Shown: piece by piece, positions 1-7,971 of the stretch | Layout: the number at the start of each line of letters is the position of its first letter | Numbering within the stretch: position 1 is the stretch's first letter | From: Phormidesmis sp963710175 | GTDB taxonomy: Bacteria > Cyanobacteriota > Cyanobacteriia > Phormidesmidales > Phormidesmidaceae | Assembly (NCBI GenBank): GCA_963710175.1 | Contig: CAVPZC010000001.1 | Span: 1,736,001-1,800,000, forward strand | Direction: 5' to 3' | DNA: 64,000 nucleotides | The notes under the pieces: model-generated | What the model saw: only the letters and a program-made list of their open reading frames with translations | Database searches by the model: none | Told to the model about the DNA's origin: nothing | Translations under genes and position numbers: made by a program

Positions 1-2
1 TC

Positions 3-500
3 TGGCCGGGTCGGGTGACCATTGCCGGCACCAATTTAGGTGACGTATGGCCCCATCCGAGCCTGCCTGACGGAGAGATCGGTAAAAACCTGGTTCCGTT
101 TCACAAGCTCTCGCAGTGGCTGACCTATTCACTGGTGGAACCCTTAAGCGTCGCAGGGATGGCGGTGACCAATCTCAATGCGCTTACCGGACTGGCAGAA
201 TATCGCAACGGCGGCCTGTGTGTTGATTTAGATCTGTTGATTCCCAAACATGCGGCGGTCGTAGGCGGCTCTCATTTGCCCGGTTCGCCTGTGGTGGTAG
301 AGTGGCGATCGCTGACGGTCGTACTGTTGGATTTGATTGGCGATCGCGTCCGTCACCTGCTGAACAAATCGCCCGAAGAGCTGCCGCTGATCAAAGTATT
401 AGAAGGCGGTACCTGGGCAGCCGGGCGGCGCATTGCCAAGCAGATCAGGCCATCTGGCGCACCCCCTATTACGATTCAAAGCGATGGTACAGTTTTTTGA
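3..500 (+). CDS. DUF1688 / URC4-type protein, C-terminal part (5' end outside window)
   Basis: The reading frame is open to the left edge, so only about the last 165 residues are present. The sequence looks like the C-terminus of the DUF1688 family (URC4/Urg3), a family tied to uracil catabolism in fungi and often found beside uracil phosphoribosyltransferase in bacteria. Visible conserved pieces are TIAGTNLGDVWPHP, HKLSQWLTYSL and EYRNGGLCVDLD. The stop TGA at 498-500 overlaps an ATG at 500 that is in frame with the next gene, upp, so the two are probably co-transcribed. Family membership is recognised from memory of these motifs. The biochemical reaction is not established, and nothing in the visible part shows a known catalytic site. 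Confidence 0.75.
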   Translation, partial: WPGRVTIAGTNLGDVWPHPSLPDGEIGKNLVPFHKLSQWLTYSLVEPLSVAGMAVTNLNALTGLAEYRNGGLCVDLDLLIPKHAAVVGGSHLPGSPVVVEWRSLTVVLLDLIGDRVRHLLNKSPEELPLIKVLEGGTWAAGRRIAKQIRPSGAPPITIQSDGTVF

Positions 501-535
501 TGGCGCCTTTTGATAACACCGTGCGAGACTCTCTT

Positions 536-1168
536 ATGACCAATCAGGTAACGCTCATTGAGCATCCTCTCATTCAGCACAAGCTAACGCTGATGCGACA
601 AAAAGAGACGAGCACCGCCAAATTTCGGAAACTTTTAGAAGAAGTCAGCATGTTGTTGGCTTACGAAGTCACCCGCGATCTGCCCTTAGAAAAAGTCTCT
701 ATTGAAACCCCGTTTGCCACGATGGACGCACCCATGCTGTCTGGCAAAAAGGTAGTGCTCATCTCTATCATGCGGGCAGGGCAAGGCATTTTAGATGGCA
801 TGTTGCAGCTTATGCCGTCGGCTCGGATCGGCCATATTGGGCTCTACCGCGATCCGAGAACGCTGAGCCCGGTGGAGTACTACTTCAAGGTGCCTAATGA
901 TGTCAATCAGCGAGAAATGCTAGTGGTTGATCCGATGCTGGCAACGGGTAATTCGGCGATCGCTGCCGTCTACCGGCTCAAAGAAACGCAGCCCCAGTCG
1001 ATCAAATTTGTTTGTCTGCTCGCCGCACCGGAAGGCATCGCCAACTTTCACGAGGAACATCCAGATGTACCCATTTTTACTGCCGCCATTGACGACAAGC
1101 TAGACGAACACGGCTATATTTTGCCAGGGCTGGGAGACGCAGGTGATCGCATGTTCGGCACCCAATAG
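536..1168 (+). CDS. upp: Uracil phosphoribosyltransferase
   Basis: Converts uracil and PRPP to UMP in the cytosolic pyrimidine salvage pathway. The product from ATG 536 is 210 residues, the usual length for Upp. It shows the N-terminal EHPLIQHKLTLMR segment, the PRPP-binding loop VDPMLATGNSAIAA, and the C-terminal uracil-binding segment HGYILPGLGDAGDRMFGT. An in-frame ATG at 500 overlaps the stop of the upstream URC4-like gene and would add 12 residues. I prefer 536 because it matches the family N-terminus, but translational coupling through ATG 500 is possible. Pairing with URC4 suggests a local uracil-use unit. Confidence 0.95.
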   Translation: MTNQVTLIEHPLIQHKLTLMRQKETSTAKFRKLLEEVSMLLAYEVTRDLPLEKVSIETPFATMDAPMLSGKKVVLISIMRAGQGILDGMLQLMPSARIGHIGLYRDPRTLSPVEYYFKVPNDVNQREMLVVDPMLATGNSAIAAVYRLKETQPQSIKFVCLLAAPEGIANFHEEHPDVPIFTAAIDDKLDEHGYILPGLGDAGDRMFGTQ

Positions 1169-1195
1169 CTGACTGTCAAAGTAGAAGAGTCTAGG

Positions 1196-1720
1196 TTAGT
1201 CAGATAAGAGCAACAGTTGTCCAGCAGCGTGAGCATCTTCAAGATTTGTCGCCTCATGCTCAAGCAGCCATCGCTTGCGATCTAGCCCGCCTGCGTAGCC
1301 CGTCAGCTTACCGCTAGCGGCAATCACCCGATGACAGGGCACCACAATCGACACGGGGTTGCGTCCGTTAGCGGCTCCGACTGCGCGTGACGCGGTGGGT
1401 TGCCCTAGCTGCTGAGCCAGTGCGCCGTAAGAAACGGTTTCACCAAACGGGATTTGGCTGAGCAATTGCCAGACCTGTTTTTGAAAATCGGTGCCGCGTG
1501 CAGCCACTGGCAGATCGAAGCGCTGTCGCTGATGGGTAAAGTATTCGGCAAGCTGTTCTTCAACCTGACTAAACGGCTCTGCTTGCATAGATTCGTGCCA
1601 GTCTGCGGTCTGTGTGGGAAAGTGCTTTTGCCCTTTGAGATAGAGGCCGGTGAGCGATCGCCCATCCCCCGTCAGCAGCAGATCTCCCAAAGGACTCTCC
1701 AACCATCTGTAGTAAATCAT
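1196..1720 (-). CDS. ogt: Methylated-DNA--protein-cysteine methyltransferase (Ogt/MGMT)
   Basis: A suicide repair protein that moves the methyl group of O6-methylguanine (and O4-methylthymine) in DNA onto its own cysteine. The 174-residue product contains the active-site motif VPCHRVIAA and the DNA-binding helix-turn-helix region around TASRAVGAANGRNP, in canonical order. ATG 1720 gives a normal MGMT N-terminus (MIYYRWLESPLGDLLL); longer in-frame starts run into the upstream gene and lack similarity. The ATG overlaps the stop of the upstream Ada-AlkA-like gene by four bases (ATGA), so the two alkylation-repair genes form one coupled operon. Confidence 0.94.
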   Translation of the reverse strand: MIYYRWLESPLGDLLLTGDGRSLTGLYLKGQKHFPTQTADWHESMQAEPFSQVEEQLAEYFTHQRQRFDLPVAARGTDFQKQVWQLLSQIPFGETVSYGALAQQLGQPTASRAVGAANGRNPVSIVVPCHRVIAASGKLTGYAGGLDRKRWLLEHEATNLEDAHAAGQLLLLSD

Positions 1721-2616
1721 TCGACTGTCTCCAAAGATTTCCAAAGGTACATAGCCGCGTAAGCTCGCCACGGACGCCACACTTCTGAGAGTTGCAGCAC
1801 CTGCGCGGGTTTGTCGACGGCGAGCGCTCGGCGTAGCCATAAATCGGCATGGGGAAAAGCATCTGGGTAGGCCAGCACGCGCATCGCAATATATTGAGCT
1901 GTCCAGTCGCCGATGCCGGGAAAGCTTTTGAGGCGAGCAACGGTCGCTTCTACAGGTGAGTAGGGGTCTAGATGGAGATCGCCAGCGGCGATGGGCAGTG
2001 CCTGCCACTGCAAAGGCGGACGATAGGCCAGTTCGCAGTACAGCGAATCTTGCAGCAGAGGAGTGGTTCTGCGAAGCGTCGATGGATTGAGCCGGTAGCG
2101 TTTTTGAAAGAGCGCGTTAAACCGTCTCACGCTAGAAAAACCGCTGGCAAAAGCAATATCGGCAACAGATAGATGGCTGTCACTCAGCAGTCGCTTAGCC
2201 AGCAACAGCCGCTGCGTTTGCGCCAGCTGAATAGGAGAGACGCCAAACTCTTGCTGAAGGATACGGCGTAGGTGGCGATCGCTCACACCCAGAGAACACG
2301 CCAGCTCGCTCACCGACTGCTCTACCAGCGCCCCACCTTCAATCCGACTGGCCGCCGCCGCCGCCAACCGACCGACCGCGTCAATTTTGGCCTGTCCGGG
2401 CGCTAGCTCAGGGCGACACCGCAGACAGGGCCGATACCCCGCTCGCTCCGCCGCCGCCGCACTCGGATAAAACGTACAGTTCTTTTGCTGAGGCGTCCTA
2501 ACAGTGCAAACCGTCCGACAGTAAATATTTGTGCTGGAGACACCCACAAAGAAAACACCGTCAAAGCGCCGATCTCGGCTCAGAACAGCGCCGTAACATT
2601 GGTCAGAGGTCATCAT
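1717..2616 (-). CDS. Ada-type regulator fused to a shortened AlkA glycosylase domain
   Basis: The 299-residue product begins with the Ada metal-binding domain (residues about 1-70; cysteines in IYCRTVCTVR and RPCLRCRPE), which in Ada senses methyl phosphotriesters. An AraC-type helix-turn-helix region follows (about 75-180; DIAFASGFSSVRRFNALF). An AlkA-like end comes last: ELAYRPPLQW is the start of AlkA_N, but the protein then jumps to the helix-hairpin-helix LKSFPGIGDWTAQYIAMR and the catalytic-Asp region FPHADLWLRRAL. Fusion proteins of this type are usually near 480-500 residues, so most of AlkA_N and the first part of the glycosylase fold appear to be missing in frame. Regulation by methylation damage is likely from the family. 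Glycosylase activity is doubtful. Confidence 0.85.
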   Translation of the reverse strand: MMTSDQCYGAVLSRDRRFDGVFFVGVSSTNIYCRTVCTVRTPQQKNCTFYPSAAAAERAGYRPCLRCRPELAPGQAKIDAVGRLAAAAASRIEGGALVEQSVSELACSLGVSDRHLRRILQQEFGVSPIQLAQTQRLLLAKRLLSDSHLSVADIAFASGFSSVRRFNALFQKRYRLNPSTLRRTTPLLQDSLYCELAYRPPLQWQALPIAAGDLHLDPYSPVEATVARLKSFPGIGDWTAQYIAMRVLAYPDAFPHADLWLRRALAVDKPAQVLQLSEVWRPWRAYAAMYLWKSLETVE

Positions 2617-2707
2617 AGACTCACACCGGGCGAAGTAGTCTCAGCATAAAACATGGGTTCTATACTGTCTCGCCGTTTTCGGACTCCAAATTCTAGGGTC
2701 CTCAGTA

Positions 2708-5359
2708 TCAGCCCAGCGTCTCTGCTAGCTGTGCCTTTGCTGCCGCCAGTGCCTCAGGTAACTTACCGGCATCGCGTCCGCCTGCCTGCGCAAAGTTTGG
2801 CCGACCGCCACCGCCGCCGCCGCAGAGCTTAGCAATACCGCCGATAAACTTACCGGCCTGTAGCCCTTTCCCAATGACGGGCTTACTGAAAGCCGCCACC
2901 AGACTGACCTTACCCGGTTCAGGCACAGAGCCCAGGACGACTGCCCCTTCACCTAGCTTTTGCAACAGCCGTTCAGCAGCAGCTTTCAGCGCATCGGGTT
3001 CGACAGCATCCAGGTTGGCGACTAAAACGGGCGTACCGCCAAAGGTTTCAGCCTGGCCGATCAGCTGATCAGACTTAGCTAGGGCTAGTTCAGACTTGAG
3101 CGCGGCCAAGTCTTTCTGAGCAGTTTTAAGTTCGCTTTGCAGGCTGGTGACGCGCTCGGTGATTTCTTCGGGCTTCGTCTTAAACCTTTCGCTTAAGTCT
3201 CGGACAATGTGATCGCGCACCTCTAAATAATCCAACACCGCTGGCCCCGCTACCGCCTCGATCCGACGAATGCCCGCTGCCACACCCGTCTCCGAGATAA
3301 TTTTAAAGACTCCAATTTCGGCAGTGTTGCCTACATGCGTGCCGCCGCACAGCTCCATAGAGACACCTGGGTAATCAATAACCCTCACGTCATCACCGTA
3401 CTTTTCACCAAACATAGCAACGGCACCTTTGGCCTTAGCCTCGGCAATCGGCATCGTCTGTACATCGGCGCTGTGAGCTTCGGCAATCCAGGCGTTTACC
3501 TGTTTTTCTACCTGCTGCAATTGCTCAGTGCTCAAGGCTTCGGGCGCATGGAAGTCAAACCGCAGCCGGTCAAAATCGACCAGCGAACCGGCCTGAGAGA
3601 TAGAATCATCAACCAGGGATTTGAGCGCCGCTTGTAGCAGGTGGGTAGCAGTGTGATTGGCCTGAGCCCGACGGCGGCAGGCGCGGTCAATCTTAGCGCT
3701 GACCGGGTCGCCAGTGGCAACGGTGCCTCGCTCAACTTTGCCAAAATGGACAAAAAACGCGCCCTCTTTTTTCACATCTTCAACGCGGATAACTGAGTCA
3801 GCGCCGGAGAGGTAGCCGCGATCGCCAATCTGCCCGCCCGACTCCGCATAAAAAGGCGTCTGGTTCAAAACGACCTGCACTTCACTGCCGGTCTCAGCCT
3901 GCTTGACAGATTCTCCTGCTATCAAGATCGCCTCTACTTTGCTCTGAGCGTCAGCCTGCTCATAGCCGACAAATTTAGTCGAGTCAATTGCATCGGCCAA
4001 AGAATCCAAACTGCCCTGCACCGTGAGATCAATGGTTTCATGCGCCTCTTTAGACCGCTGCCGCTGATGCTCCATCGCTTTATTAAAGCCAGCCTCATCT
4101 ACAGCAATACCGCTTTCTTCGGCGATCTCCTGGGTCAGCTCTAGCGGAAAACCATAGGTGTCGTACAGCTCAAAAGCGTCTGAACCCGAGACCTTTTCCG
4201 GGTGGCTCTCTAAAATATCAGCCAGCCGCTTTTCACCACGCTCCAGCGTTTTGAGAAACTGAGTCTCTTCTCGATCTAACTCATTTTTAATCGCGGTTTC
4301 TCGGGCTCGCACAGCCGGATAAGCCTGCTCAGAAAGAGCGATCGCCCTCTCAGCAACTCGCACCGTAAAACTTTTGTCAATGCCCAGCAGCCGACCGTGA
4401 CGCACCACCCGGCGAATCAGGCGACGCAGCACATAGCCTCGGCCCACATTAGAAGCGCTGATACCGTCTGTGACCATGTGCATCACCGCGCGGACATGGT
4501 CGCCAATCACTTTAAGCGACACCTTCTGCGCATCGTCTGCTCTGTAGTAATCCAGGCCTGCAATGTCAGCGGCAGTTTTGATAATAGGAAAAATCAGATC
4601 GGTCTCATAGTTGTTAGGCACCCCCTGCAAAATTTGAGCCATGCGCTCTAGACCCAGGCCCGTGTCTATATTTTGCGCGTCTAGAGGGGTGAGTTTACCG
4701 GCGGTATCCCGGTTGTACTGCATAAAAACGAGATTGTAATACTCAATAAAGCGGCTGTCGTCTTCTAAATCGATATGCTCGTCGCCGAGCTCAGGGTGAA
4801 AATCGTAGTAAATCTCTGAGCAGGGGCCGCAGGGGCCGGTCGGGCCAGAGGTCCAAAAATTGTCAGCTTCATCCATCCGAATGATTCGATGAGCCGGAAT
4901 GCCGATGTTGTCACGCCAGATAGCAAAAGCTTCATCGTCTTCGCGAAAAACGCTAGGAACAAGACGATCAGCAGGGAGCTTAAAGACTTTTGTAGAGAGT
5001 TCCCAGGCCCAGGCGATCGCCTCTCTCTTAAAGTAGTCACCAAAGCTAAAGTTGCCCAGCATCTCAAAAAACGTGTGATGGCGAGCAGTGCGGCCCACGT
5101 TTTCAATATCGTTGGTGCGAATACACTTTTGAGCCGTCGTTGCTCGGTCAAACTCAGCTGCGCGCTGACCCAAAAAAATCGGCTTAAATGGCAGCATTCC
5201 TGCGATCGTCAGCAGCACAGTCGGATCTTCAGGCACTAGAGAGGCGCTATCGAGAATTCTGTGCCCTTTAGCAGCGTAAAAATCCAAGAAACTTTGACGG
5301 ATGTCAGCGCCGCTGAGAAATGGGAGGGGCAGGTCTTTAGGGGGGTGATTGACAGACAT
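2708..5359 (-). CDS. alaS: Alanyl-tRNA synthetase
   Basis: Charges tRNA-Ala with alanine. The 883-residue product has the class II catalytic core near the N-terminus (TIAGMLPFKPIFLGQ; RTARHHTFFEMLGNFSFGDY), the editing domain with zinc-site pieces NHTATHLLQAAL and MELCGGTHV, and the C-terminal C-Ala domain ending in a glycine-rich segment before RPNFAQAGG. Length is normal for bacterial AlaRS. The start at 5359 was chosen because MSVNHPPKDLPLPFLSG leads straight into the conserved N-terminus; an upstream in-frame extension of 37 residues has no family character. Monocistronic on the minus strand, with a 715-base gap upstream. Confidence 0.97.
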   Translation of the reverse strand: MSVNHPPKDLPLPFLSGADIRQSFLDFYAAKGHRILDSASLVPEDPTVLLTIAGMLPFKPIFLGQRAAEFDRATTAQKCIRTNDIENVGRTARHHTFFEMLGNFSFGDYFKREAIAWAWELSTKVFKLPADRLVPSVFREDDEAFAIWRDNIGIPAHRIIRMDEADNFWTSGPTGPCGPCSEIYYDFHPELGDEHIDLEDDSRFIEYYNLVFMQYNRDTAGKLTPLDAQNIDTGLGLERMAQILQGVPNNYETDLIFPIIKTAADIAGLDYYRADDAQKVSLKVIGDHVRAVMHMVTDGISASNVGRGYVLRRLIRRVVRHGRLLGIDKSFTVRVAERAIALSEQAYPAVRARETAIKNELDREETQFLKTLERGEKRLADILESHPEKVSGSDAFELYDTYGFPLELTQEIAEESGIAVDEAGFNKAMEHQRQRSKEAHETIDLTVQGSLDSLADAIDSTKFVGYEQADAQSKVEAILIAGESVKQAETGSEVQVVLNQTPFYAESGGQIGDRGYLSGADSVIRVEDVKKEGAFFVHFGKVERGTVATGDPVSAKIDRACRRRAQANHTATHLLQAALKSLVDDSISQAGSLVDFDRLRFDFHAPEALSTEQLQQVEKQVNAWIAEAHSADVQTMPIAEAKAKGAVAMFGEKYGDDVRVIDYPGVSMELCGGTHVGNTAEIGVFKIISETGVAAGIRRIEAVAGPAVLDYLEVRDHIVRDLSERFKTKPEEITERVTSLQSELKTAQKDLAALKSELALAKSDQLIGQAETFGGTPVLVANLDAVEPDALKAAAERLLQKLGEGAVVLGSVPEPGKVSLVAAFSKPVIGKGLQAGKFIGGIAKLCGGGGGGRPNFAQAGGRDAGKLPEALAAAKAQLAETLG

Positions 5360-6074
5360 ACAGCTAACAGCAAAAGATGACGAGTTCAGCTCTCCAGATT
5401 CAATCAATGGTGCCACATTCTTGAAGGTTTCGTCTCGCCCAAACAAAACCCTCAGAAAAACCCGGCACAAACTGACCTGTCAGATTGAGGGCAAACCGGC
5501 TAAACCGGACATTTCTCATCCCACATTTGCTTAGCCAACCGCCCGGCAAACCGATCAAAGGCGCTGCCCAAAGCAATCCGGCTTTGCCCTATTTGTCGAT
5601 AAGACGAAATGAAACCCTCTTGAGGCGCTAGTACAGATGGGTTCGCCGTAACGGAACCTTATCGCTAAAGTATCAAGTCCTTCATATTAGACACGCAGTT
5701 ATGACCTTTAAAGGCAAAAAGATGAAAGTTCTATGTGCCATTCAAAGCTGTGTATTTTTTTATACGTTAAAAACTTATCCTTATAAGTATACGTCGCCGA
5801 ATTTAGTCTCTGTATTACCGGTACATATTTGTTCTGCCGAGTTCAGACAGCTTGTGTAGTTGGGTTAAAGAAAATGCCTGCTGTGTTTCGGTCTGTTAAT
5901 TGGCTGGCTACAACACAACGGCGTAAGTACGGCTGGCAGCCGTCCAAATTTGGCGATGAACATTTACTATGTATGCTCTTTAGATGCGTATAGTTTTTTA
6001 CATAGATCGCTGACCAATCTTTTCAGAGAGTACCTTGCAGACCTTGACTGACCTATCTGAGTGTTCTGGCTGTT
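5360..6074. other. Intergenic region between divergent alaS and a diguanylate cyclase gene
   Basis: About 715 bases without a convincing gene. It must hold the promoters of alaS (minus strand) and the GGDEF gene (plus strand). At 5761-5795 there is a direct repeat TATACGT flanking the small inverted repeat ACTTAT-CCTT-ATAAGT, which could be a regulator site; no known consensus was recognised. Nothing else stood out. Confidence 0.4.
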
Positions 6075-7151
6075 GTGGAAAAACCTTCCGTGAATAGTGT
6101 GCTGCTAATTGGAAGTGACCACTTTACTGCCAGCGTCGCAGCACAGATACGAGGTCTTGACGTGTGCTCAGTCACAACGGCTAAGACTGTGTCGGCAGCA
6201 GCGGCACTGATGGAGAAGGCGCTGCCAGATGTCGCGATCGCCCAAGCCAGTCAGCTCGTAGAGCGCTCGGTTTTCAAAACCTTTGACCGAGATCTGTACA
6301 ACGTGTATTTTGTCGTCATTGAGACGGCTTCTCCAGGGCAGCCGTCGCCAACGTTGCCGCCAAACTTGCCCTCGGCAAAGCGTTTAGATCTGTTAGCCGA
6401 TCCTCCGAGCGAGCACGACGCTCTCTACCTGTCAGATCTGTACTCAGAGAGGGTAGCAACCGTCTTAGAATCTGGGGCCGATGCTTACTGTATGCTGCCT
6501 GTTCAGAGCCAGTTAGTCTCATCGGTGGCAGTCACTTTCAGTCCGAGTCAGCGGCGATTGATTCGGGCCTATGTCCAGAGAGGATTGGCTCGGGCTCAAC
6601 GCCGCCGCGCCCTTTTGCAAGTAAATAATTGGCTCTCTGCAGCGGCGCTAGTAGACGCGCTCACCCAGGTCGGCAATCGACGCGCTTTCGATTTGGAACT
6701 GCCTCGCCAAGTTCAGATGGCTCGTGTTCGGGGCACTCATCTATCGCTACTGCTGCTGGATATTGATTACTTCAAGCGGGTTAATGATCGCTACGGACAT
6801 CTAGTTGGTGACGATGTGCTTAAGCGGTTGGCCCGGCGGTTGCTTAACAATATGCGGTTCTACGACACGCCGTTTCGCTATGGGGGGGAAGAGTTTGTGG
6901 TGACGCTGAGTAATACCGATCTCAGTGAGGGGTGGGCGATCGCTGATCGGCTACGTCAGTCTGTTGCCAATCAACCCTTCGAGCTGACTCATCTGATCGA
7001 CGCACAGGACACCATAGCGATCACCGTCAGCATTGGTCTTACTGAGCTACATCCCAGTGACGACGCTCAAGGCCGCAGCTTTCTCAACCGGGCCGACCAA
7101 AACTTGCTCAAAGCCAAGGCGCTAGGCCGCAATCAGGTCGTGAGTGTCTGA
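6075..7151 (+). CDS. Diguanylate cyclase with degenerate receiver-like N-terminal domain
   Basis: Predicted to make the second messenger cyclic di-GMP from two GTP. The 358-residue product has a C-terminal GGDEF domain (about residues 185-358) with DALTQVGNRRAF, LLLLDIDYFKRVNDRYGH and the active-site motif RYGGEEFVV, all intact. The N-terminal 130 residues (SVLLIGSDHFTASV at the start, then ESGADAYCMLPV) have the rhythm of a response-regulator receiver but lack clear phospho-acceptor aspartates, so it is probably a pseudo-receiver. Translation starts at GTG 6075; GTG 6091 is not in frame with it. No transmembrane segment is visible, so it is likely cytosolic. Confidence 0.85.
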   Translation: MEKPSVNSVLLIGSDHFTASVAAQIRGLDVCSVTTAKTVSAAAALMEKALPDVAIAQASQLVERSVFKTFDRDLYNVYFVVIETASPGQPSPTLPPNLPSAKRLDLLADPPSEHDALYLSDLYSERVATVLESGADAYCMLPVQSQLVSSVAVTFSPSQRRLIRAYVQRGLARAQRRRALLQVNNWLSAAALVDALTQVGNRRAFDLELPRQVQMARVRGTHLSLLLLDIDYFKRVNDRYGHLVGDDVLKRLARRLLNNMRFYDTPFRYGGEEFVVTLSNTDLSEGWAIADRLRQSVANQPFELTHLIDAQDTIAITVSIGLTELHPSDDAQGRSFLNRADQNLLKAKALGRNQVVSV

Positions 7152-7165
7152 TTGCCCTGGTCAAC

Positions 7166-7270
7166 TATAGCTTCCGGCACTTTGCTTCATGCAGCATTAC
7201 TGACTGTAAGCCATATATAGCAACAGGCAAAGTGCTCCGCGAAGCGCGAATGCATCCGCGCTTCGCTATA
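7166..7270 (-). repeat. Dispersed 105-bp hairpin element, subfamily 1, copy 1
   Basis: Begins TATAGC and ends GCTATA. A second copy of the same 105-bp length lies at 45266-45370 with four mismatches by eye. The right part holds a perfect 10-bp hairpin at 7239-7248 / 7257-7266 (GCGAAGCGCG and CGCGCTTCGC) with loop AATGCATC. It lies between two convergent genes, and its last bases supply the TAG stop of the downstream minus-strand gene. It may act as a bidirectional terminator or a miniature mobile element. Confidence 0.85.
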
Positions 7271-7928
7271 GAACCCGGTGCGCCTCAATCTGTTGGCAGC
7301 AAATCGCCACTGAATCTCGGTTTGCCATAGCAGTCACTAGCGCTTCATAGGCGCTCTGCTGCTTTTCTAAGAGTGTTTGGGCCTGGAGCAGTGCCCAGCG
7401 CAACTGGGTTTCGGGTTCGCTGGGCTGATGCTGCCACAGCGCTCTCAGCTGCATTTGATCATCCTGGCCGCCTTCGGCGCTGCCGTAGGTCTGGTTCTCA
7501 GCGGCGACGCCGGCCATGCAGACAATACAGTAGCGGTTGAGCTGCACCCCACCGGCGGTCATCTCTATTTCGGTAGGGGGATCAAAAACAACGCCGCCCA
7601 GCCCCGGCAGTCCTGCTTTCGTTGCTTCCCAGGCGCTCAGCGTGTAGCTCTGTACGGGTATGTCGAGCAAGTAGGCAACTAAAAAATGGCCTGCTTCGTG
7701 GTGCAGAATTCGCTGGCGGTATTCTGAAGATTGGCGAGAGAGCAAATCAATTAGCAGCGTGCCGCCCTTCCCCTGGGCGCCAAAGCGATCTATGGCGATA
7801 ATGCCAGCGCAGCCGGAGAGGGCGATCGCCACTGCCCCCGGTGAAATATTCAGCAGCGGCCCCACCAGGCTCAGCATCGTAAAGGCAAAGACGGAGACAG
7901 CCAGCAGGTTCAGCGTAGTGGGGTTCAT
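7266..7928 (-). CDS. FtsH-peptidase-like (M41-type) membrane protein without an AAA domain
   Basis: The 220-residue product has two hydrophobic N-terminal segments (about residues 8-25 and 30-47) followed by a soluble domain with the zinc-protease motif HEAGH at residues 77-81, as in the FtsH M41 peptidase. It lacks the AAA ATPase module that FtsH enzymes need to unfold substrates. Such ATP-dependent-Zn-protease-like proteins are known from cyanobacteria and chloroplasts. I chose ATG 7928 (MNPTTLNLLA); ATG 7952 would add eight residues. The stop codon (TAG, 7266-7268) lies inside the 105-bp repeat, so the natural C-terminus may have been altered by that element. Whether it is proteolytic is unknown. 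Confidence 0.75.
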   Translation of the reverse strand: MNPTTLNLLAVSVFAFTMLSLVGPLLNISPGAVAIALSGCAGIIAIDRFGAQGKGGTLLIDLLSRQSSEYRQRILHHEAGHFLVAYLLDIPVQSYTLSAWEATKAGLPGLGGVVFDPPTEIEMTAGGVQLNRYCIVCMAGVAAENQTYGSAEGGQDDQMQLRALWQHQPSEPETQLRWALLQAQTLLEKQQSAYEALVTAMANRDSVAICCQQIEAHRVL

Positions 7929-7971
7929 GATTAGGAAGGCGGCTGACAGCAAAGTAGCTGCGCAGGGCCGA

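Noticed and set aside
1196..2008. 270-residue version of the methyltransferase
   Set aside because: The first 96 residues are read from within the Ada-AlkA gene in another frame and have no similarity to the family; ATG 1720 gives the normal protein.
2810..2835. Run of glycine codons in alaS as a sequencing artefact
   Set aside because: A glycine-rich stretch before RPNFAQAGG is normal at the C-terminus of AlaRS.
7166..7270. Structured tRNA or known riboswitch
   Set aside because: No anticodon/T-arm consensus and no known riboswitch core; length, ends and dispersed copies fit a mobile or terminator element better.
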